Assembly (NCBI GenBank): GCA_003427395.1 | Contig: BFEA01000385.1 | Location: forward strand, 1,121,574-1,148,654 | From: Chara braunii | Taxonomy: Eukaryota; Streptophyta; Charophyceae; Charales; Characeae | Direction: 5' to 3' | DNA: 27,081 nt | The notes under the pieces: generated by a model | Databases searched by the model: none | Seen by the model: only the letters and a program-made list of their open reading frames with translations | What the model was told of the DNA's origin: nothing | In this document: positions 15,723-25,930 of the stretch, in pieces | How the letters are laid out: each line of letters starts with the position of its first letter | How positions within the stretch are numbered: position 1 is the stretch's first letter | Translations under genes and position numbers: made by a program

Positions 15723-16566
15723 GGCGTGGGGTCAAAAACCTTAATCAGCCCGTACGCGAACCAACATTCTAGGGGCTGATTTACCCAAGTGCGGCTCTGC
15801 GCCGATCGACTAAAACGGTTCATCCAACCACGCGATACACTTCACAAAAATAAAACAAGTGTCATACATAAATCACGCCTAGTCCCACTCTCACATTCTA
15901 CCCATAACATTTTGACGACAAAATCGACATGTACCGCACGTGAGACTCGTAATAAGTATCGCGGACTAGTCATACATAAATGCGCAAGTAGTTGCAAAGA
16001 TGACGTACTATGCACTGTCCATAACCACTTGGTCCTCAATGATTTTGAGGGTCACTTTCGACACTTAATTGACGGCTAACATGCATCTTGAGGGGTAAAT
16101 CTCTTGACGTTAGACAATCGCAAGTGCGATTGTGAGTCCTACCCTCTTTTACACACTGCTGAGAGGAATGGTAGGCGGGTTTCGTTTCTTTGTGGCGGCC
16201 AAGCACCTTTGACTCTGAGAATGGGGCTCCATCTTCAAAGGCCTTCGGACAAGTCAAGGGGTTTGACTTTGACCGTTGCCATCGACTCCAACGTCCAATT
16301 ATAAAAATATGAAAAACAAAAATAAAAGGGGATCTTCATTTTCTCTCAATACGAATCTGCTCAATCCTTACGCACGGTCAAAGTAGACCGCTCGGGTACA
16401 CAAAATATAATTATAACGATGTCGGGCGTGGTGGTCTCACACCCATACGTAAAGTAGTTTTGTGTCAGACCCCACAGTCGCATCACGCAGAAGTAAAATC
16501 GTCTCAACAAGATACCACTCCAACCGTGCACACCAGCTATGCGACATGACAGAGATCCCGCGAGTC
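15723..16566. other. Continuation of the host repeat, otherwise unassigned
   Basis: 15,723-15,785 (TTAATCAGCCCGTACGCG, GGGGCTGATTT) aligns with 16,726-16,775. Beyond that no gene is recognised. The 96-codon plus-strand frame at 15,789-16,079 has no domain and overlaps a minus-strand frame. Confidence 0.4.
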
Positions 16567-16775
16567 ACAACTCGCCTGTACCTGAGGGGTTGTCACGACC
16601 CTTAGGTAGGCGTATCCCTGTTGAGCTACTGACCCACGTGCGAAGGCTTTTACTTGCAATCACAAAGGTAAGTCAGCCCATGGCATCTGCTCGGTCGTCA
16701 TAGCATAGGCATACACGTGGTTGAATGCCTAAGACTGACCCGTACACGTGTAGGGCATGGGGGCGCTGATTTTCG
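16560..16775 (-). repeat. Dispersed repeat with tRNA-like arms, copy 2 (empty site)
   Basis: On the minus strand CGCACGTGGGTCAGTAGCTC and AACAGGGATACGCC resemble a tRNA 5' half (A box TAGCTCAACAGG). About 45 nt further a T-arm-like stem, GCGAGTTGTGACTCGC, appears. The T loop is abnormal and acceptor pairing is poor, so this is tRNA-related at most, such as a SINE head. It lacks the 522-bp insert carried by copy 1. Confidence 0.5.
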
Positions 16776-16843
16776 GGACAGACTTACAATTCATGTCGAG
16801 TTTCTAGGCAGTCTCGCTCGCTCAAAGCTTGTTTTGTTACGAT

Positions 16844-16856
16844 GGCTCTAATATCA
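16844..16856 (-). other. Primer-binding-site-like sequence (initiator tRNA-Met type)
   Basis: Minus strand TGATATTAGAGCC matches the plant LTR-retrotransposon primer-binding site TGGTATCAGAGCC at 11 of 13 positions. It would place a 5' LTR just above 16,857 and the body of a minus-strand element below. No paired LTR or gag is recognised below it, so this may be a relic or chance. Confidence 0.35.
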
Positions 16857-16860
16857 TTTG

Positions 16861-17871
16861 TACTCGATTTTCTTGGGATGGTTCTCGGTCCACCAATCTA
16901 GATGTTTTGCTACCCTATTTCTTACTCGATCCCTAATCAATCTAGATATTTGTATGATATGCGATCCATCAGTTTCCCAGATGACACTCTTCTTTAGAAA
17001 TACCAATTATACCCCACATCTGCACCAGTGCAAAAAAATCACAAATATGTACACAAATACAAACACAGAATACACTACAGGCGTCAACCTTAACCTATTC
17101 ATGACTTCTCCCTCACTCCTCAAAATCTGGGACAAACACCCTTCCAACCTCTAACACTTTTGCCCAACCCGTTCATTAGCATCAAAACTCATTGATAGTA
17201 ACCAAGACCATTCAGGCTTTGACATAGGAGAAGTTTCATTCATTCCCCTTGGCTTTTTCTTTAGATGTGGGTATCATGCCATGCAGAAATTGAGTCGGAA
17301 TTTCTACTAACCTGTTATCCGATGATAAAAAAATTGCAGTTCCTTACAGATTCTTTCGTAACTCTCTCTTGGAATGATATTAACCTGTAGGCACAGCATA
17401 GTCCAGAACAAACTTAACATCCTCTTTCCCGTACAATGTGATCTATAAGATTTTCCCTAGACAGTGTGACTCAACGATTGTAACTATCAATAACTTTTGT
17501 CTTGCCTCTAACCTTAGTTATTTGCAAGGTTGTCGCCTCACGGTTTGGGTATAGATAATGATTGAATCTCTCTTTATCTGACTCAGTAATCTTGGATAAC
17601 GGTTGCTTACCCCTTTCTTATCCTTTGCGACCATCAACCTTAATTTCCTTCTTGACTTCTATTGCTTAGTCTCTTTCTTCCTTATTCTCTTATAATTGAT
17701 TTTTTTTCTGTTTTTATACGCTTTTTCTCTTCCACCATGAATAAGCAAACATCATCAATCCATCTTAGAATAGAATCATAGGGTTTTTTCCTATTTTGCC
17801 ATCCTTCATCCCGGCTCGCGCCTGCTTGCTGGGTGACTAGTGCTCTCGGCTGCTGTCGTTTGTCCATAGTC
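16861..17871. other. Unassigned AT-rich sequence
   Basis: No gene, RNA or repeat is recognised. A 98-codon plus-strand frame (16,858-17,154) has no domain. Pyrimidine-rich stretches occur near 17,640-17,730. Confidence 0.4.
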
Positions 17872-18069
17872 TCTCGTGCTGCCGCTCAGACTCGTCACAA
17901 GTTCACGCACACCCCGATCTGGTCTGTCGAATTTCGCTATATCCTCCCCTATTCGAAGAATCTGCCAGTGTCTCGTGCTGCCGCTCAGACTCGTCACAAG
18001 TTCACGCACACCCCGATCTGGTCTGTCGGATTCCGCTATTTCCTCCCCTATTCGAAGAATCTGCCCCCC
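17872..18069. repeat. 99-bp tandem repeat (2 near-identical units)
   Basis: TCTCGTGCTGCCGCTCAGAC starts at 17,872 and 17,971, a period of exactly 99 bp, with only a few differences. Because 99 is divisible by three, a frame stays open through both units on each strand: plus 17,833-18,120 with a 33-residue repeat (VSRAAAQTRHKF...), minus 17,806-18,009 with VRELVTSLSGSTR repeated. Neither resembles a known family. Near-identity shows the duplication is much younger than the surroundings. Confidence 0.93.
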
Positions 18070-18120
18070 TTCATCCCCACCTCAAGGCAGATTCATGCCT
18101 TGTCGTGTTTAGAGGCTTAA

Positions 18121-20959
18121 ATTCACAGGTATACTTTCACAACCATTCGAATAATTTTTTATTTTTTTACTCTTGCTCATTTTGCTTGTTTTTATAATTT
18201 GTTAGTGTATCTGTCCATTGTTTTAGTGGAAGATTCATTCGTCCTCTCTCTGTATTGGTTTGGTTTGGGAGCAACGCCCTTCGTTCTCAACGTTTACGGA
18301 GGTCGCGGTAGGTGGTTGTATCACTTTTCTTCTTCCCATAGATAAACCTCCTGAAATACTTAGGTAGAATTCAAGCGGGAGTTAGAAGCCCTCAGTAGAA
18401 ATATTGAAACAACGGATTCAGCAGATCTCGGAGGGATAAATAAAAAAGAATCTAAAAGGGTTTTTCTTTTTAATGTGCCCTATCCTTCCAACTGTCGGGC
18501 TCTGTCACGGGAGCCTAAACTTCAATTAACCGTTTGATTCCTAATCTAGAGGGTGCAGGTCCGAGCCTCGATATTATGAGTCCGAGACGAAATAGCGGTC
18601 GGGTTATCGCCAACCCTTTACTAAAATAGCTAGCCTAAGGGCAGGATGAGCTTGATCCACGCATCTCCCATTTATCAATCCGCACCTAAATCTACTGGGC
18701 TAGCTCGCTCTTCGGGTAAAAAAAGAGTTGACCCGCTATATGTAGGGATTCAGGCTAGGCTTTACTAGCGTAACGAACCCATAACCATTTTGAAGGTAGA
18801 ATCAGACCGACTTTTGTTGTACTAGCCTGTTGTCGGTAGACAAACATATTCTTTTCGGTTGTTCAGGTTGCATGGCGAACCCTATTTTCGATTCCTACTC
18901 CCTTGAGCCTACGGCAGGGTGAACTCTCGGTTCCTCTATGTCGACGGCTCCAACGTCCGTGGTTCTGAGCTAACTAATCTACTATGTTGTATTGCCTAAA
19001 ATCCTGATTTAAACTTAGGGTGTCGTCACGTGACTACTATTGGTCAACCCTTCGACTTTTTGCGGTCGAAGGCTTTTAATTCTTAATAGTTATCGACTTC
19101 ATGTGCGTCACGATGACACGCGCAATCCTTCAACAATCTCGGTTTGGTGGTCGAGGGGTAACTCGTAGTGTCGTGCTAATGTGTCCTTACTTGTTACAAG
19201 AAACCGGGTACGGCGTGGTGGTCGGCGTTGGTGTTGTGTCAATTGCAAAAACATGGCCAAAGGTATTTGGCCTGACAATATTCCCAGACCCTATTAAGCG
19301 ACGTCCCCGTCGCTGGATAACTATATGCAAACAAAATTGTCTTCCGATAAGCAAATTATCAAATCCGAGTCCCTGGTGTGAAGTGTGGTTCATGATTGAC
19401 ACCATCCCTGTGCGTTTCATTGCCACTATAAGGATTTAAGCCCGGGTCTCCCACATAATAACCTTAATGAAACTAAATAAATATGATAACAACTTATAAG
19501 TGCGGATATTTGATTTGTACTACAGCCCATGAAATCGTCAAGCATGACAACGATTCATCCTTCACCTCACCCTTAAACTTTGGTCCAGTTCATCGTTGGT
19601 TGTCCTTAGGGTCGGTGCTCGTATTCACTCTACTCTTCAGACGTGGGTCTTAACCAAGACCTCGGCAGTCAAACTTTTAGTACGAATGATCAAAGTAGTC
19701 AGTTGTCCAAACCAAAATATAATATAGGGCGACTAGGGGTCTCGAACTTGACCCACCACAATCCTGCTGATTACATCGAAGTTGCGACCCACCATGTTGT
19801 TGTTTTAACGATGGTTACCCTCGTTGGTTGTGCAATAGTGTGATTTTCATCCTATCTTTTCAAAAGTTCACAAATTTTTAAGACTAAACTCGACCTCTCC
19901 GATATCCTTCTGAATAGATTCTTCATCGGGATAGTCATCCCCTCGGGTTTCAATTCTATACCAAAGTCGGGGGTCCATTGTCTGGTTATGCTAGGTCAAC
20001 AACCCACGCTGGGAGTTACCTCCCAACAATGTCAATTTTCCACCATAGGCTTGGTAAGTTATGCCCTCAGGTTAACCTTTGAAATGAATGAATGATGTTT
20101 TTTCAAAAAATCATAATGAATTGAAATGTCATAAAACTCAACTGATCATCGTCAGGTTTCCATTAACGGTTGTGCCCTCTAAGTCTTTGATCATAGTTTG
20201 GTCAGACACGTACCTCGGGGTCATTTATATATGCGACCCAATTCAAAAATGATAATGGATAATTGTGGACTTTTTGCTTGTCCGAATCCAACAAAAACAA
20301 AATATCACATTCAAAGTAACTACACTTGTAATGATTCCTTCAATTCACTGAAAGAATTTGTCCATGGCGTAGCATGGTTCCTCAAACACGCATATATAAT
20401 TTTGATCACACGACTTTTACTTGTTTCATGCAAGACTCTGATGTGTGCTCGTTCCTCTACCACCATTTTAGGCCTCTAACGAGTCCAACAATGATAGACG
20501 AAGGAGGATACTCATTTTTACGGAAAGAGAATCAAGATACAAACAAAGACTCACTCACAATGCGAAAAGCGTTTTGTGGTCACCAACTCAACCGCCTTGG
20601 ATACATATGAAAAATATAAGTATGTCATAAGTATTTTTGACAAATTTGGAACGTGCAGAGTTATATTTGTGACTCGTCCCTCTTCATTCTCATGTCAATT
20701 CAGAAATGATATGTAACCCTTATACTATCATTCATTATAAGTATCACTCCTATCAAGACCTAACAGGAAATAATACTCATCCATCTCTAAACTGAAATCT
20801 GTTTGTTTACGTTTTCTATTAACCTTTCATACTAATAGATATTCATAGCTCGATTAGCCAATCATGTCTCTACTCATCCTCAATCTAAGAATGTGATAGT
20901 CAGCTCCAACATCCGATGGAGTTATACTTTGTCTCCTTCAAGAGTCCTGGAATCACTTG
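18121..20959. other. Unassigned sequence, possible old retroelement remains
   Basis: About 2.8 kb with no confident gene. GTTCGAGACC on the minus strand near 19,740-19,757 resembles a B box but has no A box at the right distance. The longest frame (19,101-19,439, plus, 112 codons) has no recognisable domain. By position the stretch 18,100-20,950 could include the rest of the minus-strand element whose gag-like frame ends at 20,960, but I could not read protease or reverse transcriptase motifs in it. Confidence 0.35.
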
Positions 20960-21208
20960 TCAAATGATGACCACAAGTCTTCTTTGTGAGTTATATCTAG
21001 CCAGCCTCAACTCAATGTACTTTGCAAATACTCCACATTCGTCCATGAAGTGTTCCTCTTTCGGGCGGAAGAAACACGAGGTCTTGGACTTATTGTTCTT
21101 TGCTTTCTTTCGGTGGTGTTGTGACGCGGTTCTTGCCTGACTCCGTGATTTCTCTTCTACCCCTAAGTTAAGGAATCCTCTCTTCTTGGTATTCTCATAT
21201 TGAAGCAA
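20960..21208 (-). pseudogene. Gag zinc-knuckle remnant (CCHC, second Cys replaced)
   Basis: The frame contains CFFRPKEEHFMDEC, which fits the CX2CX4HX4C nucleocapsid zinc knuckle except that the second Cys is Arg. A basic Lys/Arg-rich stretch precedes it. In retrotransposons this motif binds the genomic RNA. It lies downstream of the coiled coil, as in a Gag C-terminus. A TGC-to-CGC change would explain the Arg. Confidence 0.65.
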
Positions 21209-21503
21209 GGTTTGACTCTTACCCTTCTAATTTTCGGAGGCACGATACTCAACAATCCTTGACTCACCTTGTGACCCCAAATTTGTGGGCACATCACCTT
21301 TAGCAATTATGTGTTCCTCTTTCCTGTTCTTTTATTTCTTGGATGAAGGACTCTTACACTTTTCCCAGTCACCTTAATTTCAAATATTTTTTCTCCTTTC
21401 CATTCCACCACTTTCGTACCTTCCTCAATTCTCTCCTCACAATTCACTTGAGTTCCTCTATTCCCTTCAATACTTCTTCTCATTTTTTGTCCCAAGTTTG
21501 ACT

Positions 21504-21725
21504 TTATTTCCCCTTTGCTGCAATCTCCTCTTCCAAGTCCTCTCCTTGCTTACCGACTTCTAAACACAAACCCGTAGTTTCTTTTTCCATATTTTCCCTA
21601 ACAGCTACTTCATCATCCAGTTCCTTGCATTTATGAGTCAGGGTACCATGCAATGTTTCCACTTGTTTGGCTAACTCGTCTTTCCCCTTTTTCAACTCAT
21701 TTACTTTCCCTCTTAACGCTTCCAA
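21504..21725 (-). pseudogene. Gag-like coiled-coil segment
   Basis: A 73-codon frame rich in Leu, Lys and Glu (LRGKVNELKKGKDELAKQVE and so on) with heptad-like spacing of hydrophobic residues, consistent with a coiled coil. It sits between the basic segment (22,253-22,573) and the zinc knuckle on the same strand, so it is probably the middle of the same gag-like protein. Confidence 0.6.
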
Positions 21726-22252
21726 GTCCCAAGTTAGTCAAATTTTCCAATTGGAGATCCCTGTTTTTTCCTTTTTCTCTCAACTTACAAATTTATTTCA
21801 GTAGTCCAGGAATGTAATCCAAGAATCACTGTGTGCGGAGCTCAATGCTTTCTTTCAGCTCAGTCTACAACCCCTTCCTGAAAGTCTTTAGATCTCCACC
21901 AACTTTTTTTTCCTCCTTTCCTCTTTCCATCTTCCTCAACTTCCCGACGATCTCTGTATATTCCTCAAAGAGTCGGGTGCATTGGTCATCTAATAATTCG
22001 TGCAACCTCATCAACATGTACATGTTCGTCAAGTATTCTGAACTTACCCAAACTCAAAGACTAGCATCCTCTCAAACCTTACATCGCAAGAAGAGTTAAC
22101 AGATAGATCATCGTCTTTAAGCATTTTGACCACATAATCTCTCCAGCCTTCCTTCTTTCTCTCCTTCTACATCCTCTCCTCCCTGCTCTCATGTCTGTCA
22201 TTTTTTTTTTTTTTTTTTTCGGAAGGGTCCTCGCATTTCATCCTTCTCTCGT

Positions 22253-22573
22253 CTACCTCTTCCTCTTCCAACGCCTTCCATTTCTCCAGTTTGAGCCTCT
22301 TCTCACCCTCTTCATTTCACCTTTTTTTTTCTCATCTTCAACTGGTTTCCTCACTTTAGTTTTTTTGGCTCTTAAAGCTCCACTCACCCTATGAGGCTTT
22401 TCTTTTGGTACCTCTTCCTTCTTTCCTCTTTCCCCTTTCTCCGGACCTGATTTGCTGCCTCCTTCCTCACCTTGGCTGATGGCCCATGTCTGATTTTTAA
22501 ATTTCTCAATGGTACATCCTCTTCTTTTTCTCCTTGTTGAGCCCTCTCTGCAACATATCCTTCTTTTTTTCAA
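22253..22573 (-). pseudogene. Gag-like basic linker
   Basis: A 106-codon frame, strongly basic (EKGERGKKEEVPKEKP, LRAKKTKVRKPVEDEKKK). It accounts for the pyrimidine-rich look of the plus strand here. It follows the N-terminal gag-like segment with a frame change at 22,570-22,573. Confidence 0.6.
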
Positions 22574-23157
22574 TCCACAACCCCTTTTGTTGCAGGTTTT
22601 TTTTTCCTAGTCCGATCCTGCCTCAGTTGGGTATACACCCTCTGCATCTTTATCAGTATCCCTTGCCAAGTGCAAGTTCCATCCACAATTTTTTTGACCT
22701 CCCCGTACTCATTTTTTTCAGTCATTTCCAACAACCTTTTCTTCTTACCCTCATCATCCATTCCTCCTTTCTCTGCAGATAACTGAAGGTTCTCAACAAA
22801 GTCCTTCAAGTTGGTCTCATCAAACGCCAGGTCATCCTCAATCTCATCCCTAGGGAAAACTCCGAGTAGCTGCCACAACCTGACCACGCAAGTTTTCCAC
22901 CTTAGACAATCTGCAAACAACTTATCAATCTTCTTCTTATATTTCCCTTCTTCAGTCACTATTGAAAATTTCATATTGTCATTTCATTCTCGTCTGAAGG
23001 CATGCTCCTCAAAGTCTCTCAAAACCACATGCAGGCTATCCACTGGTATGTAGATTGGCAGTTCCTCCAGGTCCCTTGTTGTTATTTGATCCCTCCTTTG
23101 CCCTCCCCTTCTCAGGGATGGTTCAGAGGGTCTTACCACCTTTCCCTTCTGAGCCAT
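22570..23157 (-). pseudogene. Gag-like N-terminal segment, interrupted by a stop
   Basis: An ATG at 23,157 opens a 57-codon frame (MAQKGKVVRPSEPSLRRGG...). A TGA at 22,986-22,984 interrupts it, and the same frame continues for 135 codons (22,974-22,570) with acidic and Leu-rich stretches (LWQLLGVFPRDEIEDDLAFD). Position before basic, coiled-coil and zinc-knuckle segments supports a Gag N-terminus. The start lies only about 180 bp after the pol end. Confidence 0.65.
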
Positions 23158-23282
23158 GATCGTCTCTTATCCAAGAGTAACGCCCGTACATAGAGGGGAA
23201 GAAATGACAGGCACAAGGGTCACTCATCATCGATGTAGCATCACTAATCTCGCAAAGCATTAGCACAAAATTTACAACATTT

Positions 23283-23317
23283 TCACATATGTATATATAT
23301 ATATATATACATATAAT
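23283..23317. repeat. (TA)n tract between pol and gag-like frames
   Basis: CATATGTATATATAT...ATACATATAA is a near-perfect palindromic TA run in the short spacer after the pol end. It may be a later insertion or expansion. Confidence 0.9.
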
Positions 23318-23339
23318 TTTTTGTCTCTATTTGCTTACC

Positions 23340-23866
23340 TCTTCTCTAATTTTGAACTTCTTCAGCTTAGACCTGGAAACTCAATCTTTTATTGGTGTCT
23401 CATCGAACTCCTCCAATTCATAAGCCTTGTGGAGTCCTTGACATCTAACCCAAAATGATCCTAGTCACTGCTTATCCAATTTTTTTTGCCAACGTTTTTC
23501 TTAGTAGGAATCGTAAAGCAGTGCGGCATCCCCAACTTTTAACGGCTCGGTCCTTACTTGGGGAAGTTTGTCACACTTTCCTTATCTTTTCCACAACTGT
23601 CAGTCAATTATTGTGGAAGCTTCTTGAATCCTGTCCTCCGTGGCGCTAACTTGTCGTGCTCTAAGGTCCAGTAATTCTTCCAATGACAAGTCATTCTCAA
23701 AATCTTGTTCGCGCCATGTCTTCAAAAAACTTTCTATTGGGAAAGTCGCATGTCTGTCATACCAAAGAGTCGCATGTGTGTACCCAATTGTCCTCTTAAC
23801 AGCGATATTCTTGACAAAGAATACGGTTCCTATTAACTTTGGCCGAAGGTTAAACTTCCCATCAAT
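23340..23866 (-). pseudogene. Integrase C-terminal (GPF/Y-like) domain of pol
   Basis: The minus strand encodes NIAVKRTIGYTHATLWYDRH, then ESFLKTWREQDF, LEELLDLRARQV, LKVGDAALLYDS, and, after stops and shifts, a W-x-K-LD / ELEEFDE / KLKKFK-type ending. This is the order of Ty3/gypsy integrase after the catalytic core: GYTPxxLxYGR-like block, VGDxVLLYDS and the GPF/Y region. Several in-frame stops make it dead. No separate chromodomain was recognised. Confidence 0.75.
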
Positions 23867-24073
23867 CTACTTGGTTAACAAATTTGTACTAGTATTGTGA
23901 TATTTTTCAACTAGTGAATCCGCGTGTGGGTGGGTCCGAGTTGTGTAGTTCCCCATCACCCCCAAATCTTTCATCAGTTCCTTCACCTTTCCACACGTGA
24001 ACTCAAACCCCCTATCCATTGTGAACTCAATGACGAATGGGTATCGAAGATAATACTCCTTAATGCAATTCAC
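23867..24073 (-). pseudogene. Integrase catalytic core, second half (D35E)
   Basis: The frame contains EFTMDRGFEFTCG (catalytic Asp, residue 20) and HPHADSLVEKYHNT (catalytic Glu, residue 56), with exactly 35 residues between them, the D-D35-E signature of retroviral-type integrases. The usual Ser/Thr-Glu-Phe context is partly changed (GFEF). The other catalytic Asp is in the neighbouring frame at 24,079-24,465. Confidence 0.85.
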
Positions 24074-24078
24074 TAGTG

Positions 24079-24465
24079 TTACTGCAGTCTTGTTCCTTTT
24101 AGCCTTGCCATCAACATACCTGGTAAGGTTATCTTTAGCATTGAAATATAGTTATATCGTTTGGGTGTTAGTGGCATGGCCAATAAGTCAAAGTGAACGA
24201 CCGCATCCACGTCTTTGATATACTTGGGATGCAAAGATTCTTTGCACTTAACTGGAGACCTGACTTGACAAGGAACGCATGACTCGCAATACTTACGGAT
24301 CATCTCAAACATCCTCTCCCAGTAGTAAAGTCCAACCACTCTCTTGTAGGTAGATGCAAAACTTCGGTGCCCCCCAACTATCCCATCGTGAAGAGCGTCT
24401 ATTACATCAATCTGGCGATTTGCCCTGCACACTACTCGTCGCGGTGACCCCCTCTCATCCCTCAC
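24079..24465 (-). pseudogene. Integrase zinc-binding (HHCC) domain and start of core
   Basis: HDGIVGGH (His 26 and 33) and CESCVPC (Cys 60, 63, 66) form the HHCC domain that precedes the catalytic core in Ty3/gypsy integrases. VVHFDLLAMPL carries the first catalytic Asp (residue 93), followed by YNYI. The frame ends at about 24,079 and resumes at 24,073, so a small shift separates the two core halves. Integrase inserts the cDNA copy into the host chromosome. Confidence 0.87.
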
Positions 24466-24677
24466 GAATAAATGACCTTCTCTTACAACATAGTGATCCG
24501 CATTCGGAGAGTCATCTCACTAACTTCTCTCTCTCTTTTGCCACATGAAAGGAATAACCCAATCTCTAGGGAGAATCCATCATACTCTTGTTCTTTTAAG
24601 GCTTCTGAAATCTCCCCCTTTTAAGATTCTTCCTTCTTTTTCTCATTAAATTTGTGGTCATCTCCAATCACTATTTC

Positions 24678-24919
24678 GTCAGCTTTCACCAACCTGCTCT
24701 CATCATTTGATTGAACTTGCAAAACCGTGTTTGTCATGTAATACATTCCACCCATCATGGTTACTTATTCATCCGTTTGTCGTGTTTCTGTCTCAATCGT
24801 CAGCTTTCACCACCCTGCTCTCATCATTCGATTGAACTTGCAAAAGCGTGTTTGTCATGTAATACATTTCACCCATCATGGTTACTTATTCATTTGCTTG
24901 TCGCGTTCCTATCTCAATT
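24678..24919. repeat. 121-bp tandem duplication in the pol linker
   Basis: GTCAGCTTTCACCAACCTGC starts at 24,678 and, with one change, at 24,799; the units are over 90% alike. The period of 121 bp is not a multiple of three, so the duplication itself shifts the pol frame between RNase H and integrase. It must postdate the loss of function or have contributed to it. Confidence 0.93.
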
Positions 24920-24988
24920 GTTGGTGGTTCATCCATCATTCAATGGTTGTTCAGTTAACATCAGTTTCATCACCCACTATACATTTTT

Positions 24989-25315
24989 TTATCCCCAAGA
25001 GTTCTCCTCGATTATAGGCGTAAGTATCAAAGCAGGCTCCTTTACAAATTCGGGCCGTGGATGCCAAATGGGATTCCCTTGTCTCATTGTCTTACATTCG
25101 ACGAACATTGCTTTACATTCGACGAACATTGCCTTACATTCGACGAACATAACCCAACAATTGACATGCGCATGGAGTTCATCATCATCCAAAAAAAAAA
25201 CATCGACCGGGGGTGCGTCCTCTTCCGACTCTGCAAGGTTTTTCCACTCGATTTTGCTCATGCCATCTGCTCTGTTTTTATTCAATGGAATGCGTTCCAA
25301 CTGGAAATCAAACAT
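24989..25315 (-). pseudogene. RNase H C-terminal part of pol
   Basis: FQLERIPLNKNRADGMSKIE matches the Ty3/gypsy block at the end of RNase H (hxPGxxNxxADxLSR), with the adjacent SPxDP..RxLTYIWMF-like lead-in read just upstream. A three-fold ECKAMFV repeat follows. RNase H removes the RNA template during reverse transcription. Confidence 0.82.
25091..25153. repeat. 21-bp tandem repeat, three units
   Basis: CTTACATTCGACGAACATTG and C repeats three times (25,091, 25,112, 25,133) with one or two changes. On the minus strand it encodes the heptapeptide ECKAMFV three times, in frame with the RNase H remnant. Confidence 0.93.
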
Positions 25316-25319
25316 CCAT

Positions 25320-25930
25320 ATGTAGGTGAGTAACCTTACTATAGTCGGGTCTACTTACGAGAAATTGTTGAGAGAATACATAAGCGTTGTTGGGTCAATT
25401 CTTAAGATTATCCATCTTCCAAAAAAATAATGTCTAGAAATTAGTAGACAATGTAAAATTATCAAGACCTTCTCTTTGAACTAAGAATAGTTTCGTTCAT
25501 TCGAATTGAGCGTACGACTCTCAATAGCGTTTTCTTCCCAATACCATCTGCTTGGATCATAACGTCTCATAAGGCAGTCGGCCCTGCATAAATTTGAACT
25601 ATGAAAGGTCTATCTATAGTGGCGTCAAAGTCCGGTACTCCTAGTACCAACACTAAGCCCTCCTTCCTTGAACTTTTTTTTCAATTCTTCAATGATCTCT
25701 TCCTAAAACTCACCTCATTCTCAATTTTGGTCCTTCCATACTAACTTCCTTAGATGGTTTGTCTTAGTGGCAAATCTCTCTATGAATCTTCTCCAGAATC
25801 CACAAGTTAAAAAAAAATTACGCACCTCACCGACATTTCTGAAGGGAGTAGGTCATTCTAAAATTTTATAAGCCTTCTTACTTAGGGTCGTTGCTCATGT
25901 TTATTACTCACATATCCTAAGATGGTCACC
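25320..25930 (-). pseudogene. RT connection domain and RNase H N-terminal part
   Basis: Across several frames the minus strand gives CGFWRRFIERFATKTNHLRK, FKEGGLSVG, RPFIVQIYAGPTAL, ESRTLNSNERNYS and LRIDPTTLMYSLNNFS. These are the thumb/connection blocks and RNase H blocks of Ty3/gypsy pol. The usual catalytic TDA motif reads IYA, and at least four stops or shifts are present. Confidence 0.75.

Noticed and set aside
25091-25153. Possible CRISPR-like array (three 21-bp repeats)
   Set aside because: The units are directly adjacent with no spacers and lie inside retrotransposon coding sequence of a eukaryote.
24711-25325. 204-codon plus-strand frame, the longest in the window
   Set aside because: It is antisense to the pol linker and RNase H, which match known domains on the minus strand. 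Its internal repeats are the 121-bp and 21-bp DNA repeats.
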